A stretch of DNA of 64,000 bases. It comes from Holophagae bacterium (GTDB taxonomy: Bacteria > Acidobacteriota > Holophagae > Acanthopleuribacterales > Acanthopleuribacteraceae). The stretch is taken from assembly GCA_030429565.1 (NCBI GenBank), contig JAUIFE010000017.1, positions 119,006 through 183,005 of the forward strand, written 5' to 3'. Both the position numbers and the translations under genes were made by a program. The notes under the pieces are model-generated. The model was not told the origin of the DNA, searched no databases, and saw nothing but the letters and a program-made list of their open reading frames with translations. Shown piece by piece: positions 24,965-33,888 of this stretch. Position 1 is the first letter of the stretch; every line of letters starts with the position of its first letter.

Positions 24965-26847
24965 CGTCCGATTTGGATTTGTACCCACTTTTCCCAAATG
25001 GCGAAGGTTTCTTCGCCAATTTGGAGCCCGACCTGTAGCTCGAGGTTGGGGAAGTCGCGCGCAAGCAGTGGAAAGCGCCCGTCGGCGTCCGCTCTGGGGT
25101 ATTGGTATAACTCCTGATCGGCGTCCGCCGATTGGCGCGCTCGTACAATGACGCTGTAATCATGGGGTTTATCACTGTCGACGCGAATCCAAAGCAAACC
25201 CTCCTCGCGCTCGACGGAGCCGTACAGACGCGGCAGGCCTTCCACGAAGGCTTGGTGCTTGCTGCGTAGAGTTTGCACGTACTCGTAATAGGCGTTGACC
25301 TCGCTATCGAAGTTGAGGCCCGCGCCTTGAAACGCATCGCGCCACAACACCATGCCCGCCATGTCACGGGGTCGATCCTCGCGACCTAAGCGTACCAGAA
25401 TGTTGTGGGCTGTTTCGTCACCATGGCGCGCTATCACTTGCTGCACGAAGGTCATGCCGACGGGATAAACCAGGTAGGGATCGTATTCAGCGGTTAGGGC
25501 GGTGTTGTTCATAATCGTGGTGAATTCAAAGCGGTGGAACAGATCGAAGGCTGCAACCACCCGTTCATAATGGGCGACGTCCTGGTAGGCGGGGTCACGG
25601 AAGAAGCGTTGCTCGACGTATTCGGCCAGGCCTTCATTGAAAAAACGCGTGGTTTGGTGTTGCGCGTTGAGCGTGCCGTTGCTGAGTCGGTCGGCATAGA
25701 CGTGAACGGTCTCATGACCTAGTGTGGCGACCAATTGCTCGGGTGAAATCAAGGTACCACTGCCCAGACGAATCGATTGCCAAAAAGCCAGACCGGCAAC
25801 ATGGCGCCCGGCGGGTTGCATGGCGTTGACGGCGATGGGGTCGCCGATAGGCGCATCGAGGAAGGTCGTGACTTGATCGTGGATGGTGTCGGCTTGCTTT
25901 AAACCGGGTCGCGCCGCCTCCAGCAAATTCGATGGGACCTTGAAGGTATAGCGTTCGGTGGCGTAATCGGCTTCTTCCCAGCCGACGAACAGGGCGTCAC
26001 CGTCACTGACCCCGCGGTCGCCGCGACCGGCGATCAACATCACCAAAATCACAAACCAAGCGAGGATGGTGGCGAGTCCGGTGCAGCCGAGCGTGACGCG
26101 GCCAAGGGTGGTGCGGCGAACCTTATCCAGCCAAACGGCGAGGGCCATGCCTTTGCCGAGGAACAGCCACCATGAGGCCAGCAACGCGGCCAGCGCCAAA
26201 GGCAATTGAACCTGCAGCATACGCCATGGAATCGGCCAGGTATGGCCTTCGAGGAGGGGTTCGGTAATCAGGCAAGGATTGAGCACGACTACCGCCGGTA
26301 AGGTACGTAGTGCCAAGGCATAAGCGGCAAACAAGAGCGCGGCCAAAGCCCAGCCAAGCCGTCTTAAGAAGGAAAAAAGTAGGCCGGTTGAGAGGAAGAC
26401 GAATAGCAGACAGGCCTGCAGGAACAGGCCGGTCAAAACCAAGTTCCAGTGATAGCCGGGATCGATGGTGGTGCGCGCGAAGTACTGCTGCCAAACGCTG
26501 TGAGCGGCTTCCAGAAGTGGGCCGGAAAAAAGAACACAAAAGGCGGCGGCGACCTTACTCCAAAAGATACGGTGACGATTTGTGGGCAAGCCTTCCAGGA
26601 AATGAATCGTGCGTTGGTCGATCTCGCGTACGAATAATCCACCGGCCAAGGCGAAACTCAGGAAAAAAGCGGCGAGGCAGTTGGTGAACCAGTTTCCGTT
26701 TTGAATAAAGGAGAAGTGATTGAGCAGTGGTGATTGATCGGGATAGTCGGTGAGCAGGTCGAAGAAGACCTCGGTGCCGTAGACGAGCTGGACGAGCAAT
26801 AAGAACGGGGTTAAGTCGCTGATTTCTTTGCGAAAAACGGCAGTCAT
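24961..26847 (-). CDS. ABC-2 type permease fused to a gluzincin metallopeptidase domain
   Basis: 628 residues. The first ~280 residues have about six hydrophobic helices in ABC-2 exporter style. After the last helix (~residue 275) comes an extracytoplasmic domain with LGHETVH (zinc-site HExxH, 378-382) and FFNEGLAEYVEQ, whose Glu405 is the third ligand. This is the peptidase-MA-like (gluzincin) pattern, with 22 residues between the second His and that Glu. A C-terminal beta-rich domain (~500-628) follows. I chose ATG 26847 because GGAG stands 8-9 bases upstream and it overlaps the previous stop by one base (TAATG); a start at 26889 adds 14 residues. It is the last of three coupled genes with an ABC ATPase. 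Likely role: export coupled to peptide or protein cleavage outside the membrane. Substrate unknown. Confidence 0.82.
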   Translation of the reverse strand: MTAVFRKEISDLTPFLLLVQLVYGTEVFFDLLTDYPDQSPLLNHFSFIQNGNWFTNCLAAFFLSFALAGGLFVREIDQRTIHFLEGLPTNRHRIFWSKVAAAFCVLFSGPLLEAAHSVWQQYFARTTIDPGYHWNLVLTGLFLQACLLFVFLSTGLLFSFLRRLGWALAALLFAAYALALRTLPAVVVLNPCLITEPLLEGHTWPIPWRMLQVQLPLALAALLASWWLFLGKGMALAVWLDKVRRTTLGRVTLGCTGLATILAWFVILVMLIAGRGDRGVSDGDALFVGWEEADYATERYTFKVPSNLLEAARPGLKQADTIHDQVTTFLDAPIGDPIAVNAMQPAGRHVAGLAFWQSIRLGSGTLISPEQLVATLGHETVHVYADRLSNGTLNAQHQTTRFFNEGLAEYVEQRFFRDPAYQDVAHYERVVAAFDLFHRFEFTTIMNNTALTAEYDPYLVYPVGMTFVQQVIARHGDETAHNILVRLGREDRPRDMAGMVLWRDAFQGAGLNFDSEVNAYYEYVQTLRSKHQAFVEGLPRLYGSVEREEGLLWIRVDSDKPHDYSVIVRARQSADADQELYQYPRADADGRFPLLARDFPNLELQVGLQIGEETFAIWEKWVQIQIGR

Positions 26848-28733
26848 TAAGGAATCTCCAACCGGCGCCAGCCACTCAGCAGGTCGCATTGCAACGCTTC
26901 GCTGTAATAGGCGGCGGTCCAGGCAAAACGGGTGTGGCGCGGGATGGTGCCGCCGACATCAACGCCGTCGGTGGCGCGGCCGGCCGGAACTTCGAGGATC
27001 TTGCGTTCATTGGGGTCAATCAGCCATTCGTATTGTGGTAGTTGCAAATAGTAAAAACGTAAGCGGCCGTCTAAGCTGCTGGGTTGCTTCAGTGCCAAGC
27101 GCAAACGACGGGTGGTTTTCGAAATTTCAACCACTTCCAATTCAGCATCTAAGCGTGGCAACGCGGCGAGAGTTGCCAGGCGGTCTTGATGGGTTTGGTT
27201 CAGTCGTTGGAACCACAAGGTGCGGAAGCTCGCATAATCGATACCGGTTTTGTCTTGGAACACGGTGGCGAAAGGGAAACGTTTGTCGCGAATAAAGGCA
27301 CGCACGTCGCGCTCGGGATAAAGACCGAGTCGTTGGCGAAACAAATCTTCAGCTTGGGTGATCGAAGTGCGTTGAATCAAAGCTTGAATGCCTTCGTAAG
27401 CCACGGCGCGGGCGAGGTCGACGCCCATTCGTTCGCGGAACTGAATCCAACCGTCGACATCGGCCTGGGTGACGCCCAGATTCACCGCATAGGCGGCGCG
27501 GTTGGCGAAAAGCGGGGCCCATTCGCCCTCGAGCCGTTGTTCAACCCACCAAAGGGTGAAGCCGTCAACCACCCAAAAACTAGGCTCCAGGTAAACGCGG
27601 TAATTGGAATAATCCTCAAGAATTTCGGGGACCAACCACTGTAAAAACAGCTCCGGCCGCCAGGTTTCCGGCTTGTAAGCGAGTTTTATCAATAGGCCTT
27701 CATTGCCAACCAGATAGGCTTTCTCAAATTTCCCGATGTCCAGGTCTTGGCGAATGGTTAGGTTGATGTGGGGGACAAATGCTAGCCCGAGGTACTCTTT
27801 CAAGGCACGGACCTCGCCATGAACCCATTCGGCAAGTTGTTCGAGGTCGGCATCTTGCACCGAGTGCGTTTTGCCGATGTGAATGGAAATACCCGCGCTT
27901 TCGCGCACGACGGCGTCTTCGATCTCGTAAGGCGGGCGCGTGCGTTTCTCTTCGAATAAGGTCATGGATAGCACGGTTGAGAAGAAAATCGCGGTAAAGA
28001 AGATCTTCTCACGGTGGGTCATTTTCACCGCGACCATGCCGGCAATCGAACCTTCGCGGGTGAGGGCCATGGCGAGGGAGATCAGGTTGAACACCAGAGC
28101 GATCACCAAGGTCATGCGTGCTTCCGGCCAGGGAAAGTTTTGGAAGTCAAAGGCAAAACGCGGGTGAAAAAGCAGTGAGAGTGGTCCGTCTTGCTGGTGA
28201 TCCAGGTCGAGGTGGCTACTGATGAGAATGAGCGCCAAGGTCGTGAACACATAAGCGGGCAACCGATAGCGGCCCAAAAAGGCAAAGGCAAAGTTGAGTG
28301 CGTGAAAGGCCGATAAAAAGACGCCGCAGCGGCCGCCCACAAACAGTAGCTGCCGCCAGGAAAAGTCTAAGCGGTCGAACCAAGTGACCCCAACGGCAAA
28401 TAGTAAGAAGGAGGGCAGGAAACAGAGAACCAGCGCAAGCAGGCTCATGCTCCACTTGGTGAGGAAGATATCAATGGGTCGCAACGGCAGTGAATGGAGG
28501 AACATCTGCGTTTTTGCGGCATACTCAATGCTGACAAAGCGATGGCATAGGTAGGGGGTGGCGATCAGGCAACCCATCAGAAAAAAGTAGGGATAACGAT
28601 CCCAAAAGTTGCCGCGATTGGCGGCCTCATAGGTCAGGTAAAAAAACAACAGGGCCAGTGCGGTCACGCCGCTCGCCACGGCGGGCAGGGCCAGCGCATG
28701 GTGGCGTAACTCTTTTTGGGCGAGACCGATCAT
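26847..28733 (-). CDS. ABC-2 type permease with degenerate peptidase-like domain (paralogue)
   Basis: 628 residues, the same length and layout as its downstream neighbour: six or so membrane helices in the first ~260 residues, then a soluble extracytoplasmic domain. Where the partner has LGHETVH, this protein has LVPEILEDY (about 367-375), and where the partner has FFNEGLAEYVEQRF it has VVDGFTLWWVEQRL. Both zinc histidines are therefore lost and the domain should be inactive. The C-terminal beta domain is kept. Start codon ATG overlaps the ATPase stop (ATGA). The two permeases probably form a heterodimer in which only one half can cut peptide. The ABC-2 call rests on helix pattern and operon context. 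Confidence 0.75.
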   Translation of the reverse strand: MIGLAQKELRHHALALPAVASGVTALALLFFYLTYEAANRGNFWDRYPYFFLMGCLIATPYLCHRFVSIEYAAKTQMFLHSLPLRPIDIFLTKWSMSLLALVLCFLPSFLLFAVGVTWFDRLDFSWRQLLFVGGRCGVFLSAFHALNFAFAFLGRYRLPAYVFTTLALILISSHLDLDHQQDGPLSLLFHPRFAFDFQNFPWPEARMTLVIALVFNLISLAMALTREGSIAGMVAVKMTHREKIFFTAIFFSTVLSMTLFEEKRTRPPYEIEDAVVRESAGISIHIGKTHSVQDADLEQLAEWVHGEVRALKEYLGLAFVPHINLTIRQDLDIGKFEKAYLVGNEGLLIKLAYKPETWRPELFLQWLVPEILEDYSNYRVYLEPSFWVVDGFTLWWVEQRLEGEWAPLFANRAAYAVNLGVTQADVDGWIQFRERMGVDLARAVAYEGIQALIQRTSITQAEDLFRQRLGLYPERDVRAFIRDKRFPFATVFQDKTGIDYASFRTLWFQRLNQTHQDRLATLAALPRLDAELEVVEISKTTRRLRLALKQPSSLDGRLRFYYLQLPQYEWLIDPNERKILEVPAGRATDGVDVGGTIPRHTRFAWTAAYYSEALQCDLLSGWRRLEIP

Positions 28734-29680
28734 AAACGCAAACCCCGATCAACGGTGAGCGCCAGAAAGATGTCTTCCAAGCTGAGTTTTACTTGGGTTT
28801 CATGGCGGCCGGCGAGCCAGCGTTGCCATAAATCGGGTTTGGCGCGCATGACCAGCGAACCGTTGCGCGGATTTTCATGCAACACGCGAAAGCCTGCATG
28901 ACCCGCCTCACTTCGCAACTTTTTGAGGCGCAGTGTTGCATCCGGGCGCAAGGGCTCTTGGAGTACGATTTGGCGCACCTCCGCCGCCAGTTGGTCCGGT
29001 GAGCCTTGAAAACAAAGGACGCCCTCTCGCAAAATGCCGACCCGATCGGCAATCCGTTCGACCTCCTCGACGATGTGCGATGAAAAAAGGGTCGTGCGGT
29101 GATCGCGTTCAGCTTGGTCGTTGACGATGTCGAGAAATTCACGACGGGCGGCGGGATCCAGCCCGGCGGTGGGTTCGTCAAGGATCAAAATTTTGGGTCG
29201 GTGGGCTAAGGCTAAGGCCAGTGCCAATTTGACGCGCATGCCCTGGGATAGGTTGACCACCTTGCGTTTCGAAGGGAGGGAAAAGGTATCGAGTAGACGG
29301 GCAAAATATGGCATGTCCCAGTTGGGGTAAAAGCGACTCACGAATAGGCCGAGGTTCCGGCAACTCATCCAAGGGTAAAAAAACTGTTCCTGCGAAACAT
29401 ACCCAATCAACTGCTTGTCGGCCACACGCGGCGCTTGGCGTTGCTCACCAAAATAGGCGAGTGCGCCGCGGTCTGGACGCTGAATACCCATAAGAATTTG
29501 AATGGTGGTGGTCTTGCCGGCGCCGTTGCGGCCCAGGAACCCGTAAACCTGTCCCTCGCGGACACTGAGGTCGACCCCGTGCAGGACTTTGAAACTGCCG
29601 AACGATTTCACCAACCCCTTGGTTGCCAGTAAGGTACGCCGGGGTTTGGCGGCGACTTGGGTGCGCGTTTCATTGATCAA
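28730..29680 (-). CDS. ABC transporter ATP-binding protein (CcmA/ABC-2 exporter type)
   Basis: A 316-residue ATPase of the ABC-2/DRA family. Walker A GRNGAGKTT (~55-63), Q-loop GYVSQEQFFYPWMSC, signature LSQGMRVKLALALAL, Walker B ILILDEPTAGLDP, H-loop FSSHIVEEVERIAD, then a ~90-residue C-terminal regulatory extension usual in this class. The start is TTG 29680, with GAGGAGA 6 bases upstream; a longer frame to 29785 has no similarity. It is the first gene of a three-gene operon with the two peptidase-bearing permeases (ATGA coupling), and it powers them from the cytoplasmic side. Confidence 0.93.
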   Translation of the reverse strand: MINETRTQVAAKPRRTLLATKGLVKSFGSFKVLHGVDLSVREGQVYGFLGRNGAGKTTTIQILMGIQRPDRGALAYFGEQRQAPRVADKQLIGYVSQEQFFYPWMSCRNLGLFVSRFYPNWDMPYFARLLDTFSLPSKRKVVNLSQGMRVKLALALALAHRPKILILDEPTAGLDPAARREFLDIVNDQAERDHRTTLFSSHIVEEVERIADRVGILREGVLCFQGSPDQLAAEVRQIVLQEPLRPDATLRLKKLRSEAGHAGFRVLHENPRNGSLVMRAKPDLWQRWLAGRHETQVKLSLEDIFLALTVDRGLRL

Positions 29681-30527
29681 AAAAGATCTCCTCAAGAGGG
29701 GTGGTAGGGATACGGGCGAATGCGGTTTCCGAGGGGAGGTCATCCACCGGTGAGACTGCCGGATGCAGGGGGGTCTTGAATTCATACGCGAACCCGCGGC
29801 GATTCGTTTTCACCGGCGGTGTAGCTAACCACTTGACGCGGCGCTTTTTGCGAATCGGCGGGAGGGAGATTGGAGAGGGCCTATTTTCTCACGAAAAAAC
29901 GGCCCTGGCCGGCCAACAAACACGCCGAATGACCACGGGCCCCTTTTAAGAGCGAATTTCTTGAAGGGTTGTTGTAGCCGGCGCGATAGTTTTTCATGAA
30001 ATTTTGGTTGTTCATTGGCTGTTATGATGTTGATTGTGTGAAGTCCTTGTTTCGTTGCTTGCCGTAACTTATTTTAAATGGATCGCTTGTCGCCCCATGA
30101 ATCATGACTGCAGCCAGCCTTCCGACCGCACTTCATCATGGGCATGGTTAAGGCCCGCCCTTTTTTGACCGATAGATCAAACACAACCAAGGAGGCCGCA
30201 AAAACTTATCCGATTCCCATTTCCTACTGGCACGGATTGTCGCCTTCGTGTCGTACCGTTAAGCTTCTACCACGACCGCGTCGGGTGATTGTCCCCTACC
30301 ATGCCCGCTTGTACTTTCGCCACACCTTGACGCGTCTCGGGCCGTAATCGTTTTTTTACATAGCGCCGACTTGGTCGGTTTTGCTCGTTTTAGTCTTTAA
30401 AAGCGCGGCGCTTTGCCGGACAGAGCGCCACAGTATTAGTTTCGCACGGTCGCGCACCCGCGGTTTTGGTTGAATGACGTGACCGTTGCTCGAGAACACC
30501 CGCGACGGGTTTTATAAGGAGCACCAC
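29681..30527. other. Long divergent intergenic region
   Basis: About 850 bases between the divergent ABC operon and the 5'-nucleotidase gene. No frame here has a ribosome site or recognisable protein. The left part is G+C-rich; the part around 29990-30080 is distinctly A/T-richer and likely holds promoters. A weak match TTGTTT-17-TATTTT occurs at 30047-30075 on the plus strand. I see no tRNA, repeat or riboswitch. Confidence 0.5.
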
Positions 30528-32186
30528 TTGGGGAAAAAAAATATCGATGCACGACTGAAAAGCCTGCTCAACGCCCGTTTCGAGAAACATCGAGACGCCG
30601 ATGATAAGCAGCTCTATCTCGAAAACCGGATCTTTACCAACCGCACCATCAAGATGAGTCGCATTAAAGCGATCGGCTTCGACATGGATTACACCTTGGC
30701 TGAATACAAGCAGGAAGCCCTTGATTTGTTGACGCTGCGCTTGGCGCTTAAAATTTTGATTGAACGCAACGGTTATCCTGAAGAAATCGCACAAATTCCC
30801 TACCAAGAGGGTTTTGCGATTCGCGGGTTGGTGATTGACACCCAGCTCGGCAACGTCCTGAAAATGGACAAATTTAAATACGTAAGTCTGGCTTATCACG
30901 GTCTCAAACGTTTGGATTCCGATAGCCGTGCTCGCACTTACAACGCCACCCGTATCGATTTTCAATCAGGACGTTATCGCTCCGTCGATACCTTGTTCGA
31001 GTTGTTGGAAACCTACCTTTTCGCCGCCATGATCGAGTTCTATATTCAGCGTAACGAAGATCGCGAGGACTATCGTTCGCTCTATAAGGACATCCGTAAC
31101 GCCATCGATACCTGTCACAGTGACGGCTCGCTCAAAAAAGAGATCATGGCCAATCCCGATCTCTATATTAAAAGCGATCCCATCTTAATTCCGTCGCTCC
31201 ACAAGTTGAGCGGCGCCGGAAAACGTCTGTTTGTGGTAACCAACTCAGAACCCGAATATACCGATTTCGTGTTGACCTATCTGTTTCGTAATGCCGCGCC
31301 CTTCTTCCGCAACTGGCGCAATTGCTTCGAAATTGTCGGCTGCGCTGCACGTAAACCGACCTTCTTCCGCGAAGGTCAGCCGCTGAAAATTATTGAAGAA
31401 AATGACGCTTTGTTTTTCTCCGGTGGGAATCTGGATTTCCTTGAAGAGAAATTGCGCGTTAAAGGCGACCAAGTGTTGTACGTTGGCGATCACATTTACG
31501 GTGACATCCTCAAAAGCAAGCACAGCACCCACTGGCGAACCTGTATTATCGTGCCTGAGCTGGAATTCCAAATTCGGGCCGAGGAGCAGGCGCGTGAATT
31601 TCTCAAGTCGCTCCTCAAAAACGAGACACGTCGCAAGCAGCTTGTCATGGAATTGAACTGGCGGCGCAGTCAGGTTGTCGATTTACACCAATTTAAGGAC
31701 AGCGAAAGCGACGAATTGGAAATAGGGCACCTGGAAAAAATTGACGCTGAAATTGAAACCCTGAATCGCCAAATCGAAAGTCACAATCGCGAGCTTTCCA
31801 AGTTGCTCGACGAATCGCGTCAATTGCGCCGTAAAATTTCCAATACGTTTAACAAGTACTGGGGTCGGTTGTTTAAAACTGGCGGTCAGCTCAGTGCGTT
31901 TGCCGAACAGATTCGCGATTACGCTTGTATTTACACCTCGGCCGCCAGCAACTTCAACTTTTACAGCAGCAACGTCTACTTGGAGAGCATGGTGACGCCG
32001 ATGCCCCACGAAAAGAATTTGTACTCGCTGGGCGATCTCAACTTCGATGCGAGCATGGACGGTGGTCACAATCCCTCGGAAATTCCGCTGGAAGAACGCG
32101 AGGACTTATCGTCGTACGAAAGTGAAGACCTGTTGGACTACGTCAGCGAAGATACGTCTGACGGCGTGGCCCGTAGCGAAGCCTAA
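30528..32186 (+). CDS. HAD-family 5'-nucleotidase (cN-II / HAD-IG type)
   Basis: 552 residues from TTG 30528, chosen for AAGGAG exactly 6 bases upstream; no ATG lies before the conserved region. Motif I is GFDMDYTLAEY with nucleophile Asp52 and Asp54, the DxDxT hallmark of HAD phosphatases. FVVTNSEPEYTDFVLTYLF is motif II-like and VLYVGDHIYGDIL is motif IV. Together with RGLVIDTQLGNVLKMDKF this places it in the HAD-IG cytosolic purine 5'-nucleotidase family, which dephosphorylates IMP and GMP. A coiled coil (~390-450) and an acidic tail follow. The eukaryote-like cN-II family occurs sporadically in bacteria. It is monocistronic, ending in a bidirectional terminator. Confidence 0.9.
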   Translation: MGKKNIDARLKSLLNARFEKHRDADDKQLYLENRIFTNRTIKMSRIKAIGFDMDYTLAEYKQEALDLLTLRLALKILIERNGYPEEIAQIPYQEGFAIRGLVIDTQLGNVLKMDKFKYVSLAYHGLKRLDSDSRARTYNATRIDFQSGRYRSVDTLFELLETYLFAAMIEFYIQRNEDREDYRSLYKDIRNAIDTCHSDGSLKKEIMANPDLYIKSDPILIPSLHKLSGAGKRLFVVTNSEPEYTDFVLTYLFRNAAPFFRNWRNCFEIVGCAARKPTFFREGQPLKIIEENDALFFSGGNLDFLEEKLRVKGDQVLYVGDHIYGDILKSKHSTHWRTCIIVPELEFQIRAEEQAREFLKSLLKNETRRKQLVMELNWRRSQVVDLHQFKDSESDELEIGHLEKIDAEIETLNRQIESHNRELSKLLDESRQLRRKISNTFNKYWGRLFKTGGQLSAFAEQIRDYACIYTSAASNFNFYSSNVYLESMVTPMPHEKNLYSLGDLNFDASMDGGHNPSEIPLEEREDLSSYESEDLLDYVSEDTSDGVARSEA

Positions 32187-32197
32187 GCTGCAAAAGA

Positions 32198-32220
32198 GGG
32201 TGCCGGTTGCGCCGGCACCC
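32198..32220. terminator. Bidirectional terminator hairpin
   Basis: A perfect 9-bp stem GGGTGCCGG/CCGGCACCC with a 5-base loop lies between the convergent 5'-nucleotidase and aldo/keto reductase genes. Short T-rich runs follow on both strands (TGGGTTT on plus, TCTTTTG on minus). Confidence 0.75.
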
Positions 32221-32232
32221 TGGGTTTAGGCT

Positions 32233-33234
32233 TTAACGGAAATCGCCGGGCGCCGCAGGTTTGTTGGCGAGAATCGTTTCAATCTCAGCCATGACGCCGT
32301 CGTCGAGCAGCGCGACCGTATCCAAGGCGGCCAGGTTTTCGCTAAGTTGGCTTTCCTTTGAGGCACCCAAAATCACCGTGCTGACATTGGGATTTTTGAG
32401 ACACCAGGCCAAGGCCAATTTGGTCAAGCTGGTGCCTAACTTTTCGGCCAGTGCGGTCAATTCTCGGGCCTTGGCCAGTTTGGCGCGGCCCTCGTCCGTT
32501 TCCAAGCGGTCGGCCAACCATTGGAAGTTGGCCAAACTCATGCGGCTGCCTGCCGGAATGCCGTCGTTGTATTTTCCGGTGAGGATGCCCGAGGCCAACG
32601 GCGACCAAATGGTGGTGCCCAAACCGTACTGGTCGTAGAGCAGCGCGTAATCTCCCTCGACCTTGTCGCGTTCCAGCATGTTGTATTGCGGTTGCTCCAC
32701 CAGGGGGGGAATCAAGTTGTACTGACGGGCGACGGCGTGGGCGGTCGCGATTTGATCGGCACGCCACTCGGAAGTGCCCCAATACATGACCTTGCCTTGT
32801 TGGACCAAGTCACTCATGGCGCGAACGGTCTCCTCCATTGGTGTGTGAATGTCGGGGCGATGGCAGAAATAAAGATCGAGATAGTCAACTTGCAGGCGTT
32901 GCATGGCGGCATGGCAGGCGTCGAACACGTGCTTGCGGCTGAGGCCGCGTTGGGTGGGCAATTCGCCGCCCCAAAACACCTTACTGGAAACGCAGTAGCT
33001 GTCGCGTGACCAACCTAGCTTTTTAATGATGCGACCCATAATGCGTTCTGAATCGCCGGCTGCGTAAACCTCGGCGTTGTCGAAGAAGTTAATGCCGGCG
33101 TCATAGGCTTGTTTCATCAAGCGTTCGCCCAAGTTGTCGTCGACTTGGTTTTTAAAAGTGACCCAGGAACCAAAGGACAGGGCGCTGACAAATAAGCCGC
33201 TTGCGCCCAACTTTCGATACTGCATCTCGGACAT
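32233..33234 (-). CDS. Aldo/keto reductase (voltage-gated K+ channel beta-subunit type)
   Basis: 333 residues, a cytoplasmic NADPH-dependent oxidoreductase with a TIM-barrel fold. The N-terminus YRKLGASGLFVSALSFGSWV and the catalytic tetrad Asp52 (FFDNAEVY), Tyr57, Lys85 (SSKVFWGG) and His125 (YFCHRPD) are all present. The later YNMLERDKVEGDY and GLGTTIWSPLASGILTGKY segments are typical of the KCNAB/YghZ subgroup. The substrate is probably a small aldehyde or methylglyoxal; the true one is unknown. The ATG at 33234 has AAGGAG 5-6 bases upstream. Single gene. Confidence 0.94.
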   Translation of the reverse strand: MSEMQYRKLGASGLFVSALSFGSWVTFKNQVDDNLGERLMKQAYDAGINFFDNAEVYAAGDSERIMGRIIKKLGWSRDSYCVSSKVFWGGELPTQRGLSRKHVFDACHAAMQRLQVDYLDLYFCHRPDIHTPMEETVRAMSDLVQQGKVMYWGTSEWRADQIATAHAVARQYNLIPPLVEQPQYNMLERDKVEGDYALLYDQYGLGTTIWSPLASGILTGKYNDGIPAGSRMSLANFQWLADRLETDEGRAKLAKARELTALAEKLGTSLTKLALAWCLKNPNVSTVILGASKESQLSENLAALDTVALLDDGVMAEIETILANKPAAPGDFR

Positions 33235-33888
33235 GGAATCTCCTTGTGGCGGATATCATCGCCGTACGTTGGCGAGGTGTTTGCAACGCAGTCACTGTGC
33301 CGCGACCGCGTTGCGAGAATCCGGCTGTGTTGTGTGACTCCATTGTAGCCCGCCGATCAAAACCACCAAAGTCGAGTGATCAGAAAGAATCGCGGCGGCC
33401 ATCGGCGTCGCGCTGATTGTCGGCGCGTTGCCTTCCTGACAGGTGGCTGCGACGGCCTTGCTTCGCTTCCGCCTTTCACCATGTCGGGCGACCTGTTTGG
33501 CCGAGGTCGGGTGGGCTTTATCCCGGAAAACATGGCTTCCCTCGCCGGGTGTCACATTTTTCTTTGAAACTATCGCGGGTTTGGCCTGTCTCCCGCTTCC
33601 GTTTGGGCAAAGTCCGAAGGGATAGGTTTTGTTGGCAGGTTGGAAATGGCTGATATGATGACGGTTATTGGGTTGTTTGGCGGTTGCGCCCTATCTTTCG
33701 CGAAATCTCTGGTTGACGGAGTGACCCAGAAACATGCGATGGTTTCTCTACAGCTCTTCCGCATTCACATTTTGGACATCGACCTGCCGCGGCCGACCTA
33801 AATGGTCCCGCCCGTCCTCCCGCTTTGATTTATGAGATAAACATTGTCCTAAACGCGAATGATTTAGGAGAATGGCAAGGAGCAATTT
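33235..33888. other. Divergent intergenic region before the alpha-2-macroglobulin gene
   Basis: About 650 bases without a supported gene. It contains a good promoter match for the macroglobulin gene at 33632-33659. The long (~220 base) leader after it shows no riboswitch that I recognise. Confidence 0.5.
33632..33659 (+). promoter_or_regulatory. Candidate sigma-70 promoter of the alpha-2-macroglobulin gene
   Basis: TTGGCA (33632-33637, 5 of 6 consensus bases) and TATGAT (33654-33659, 5 of 6) with 16-base spacing. It would give a leader of about 220 bases before the ATG at 33889. Confidence 0.45.
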
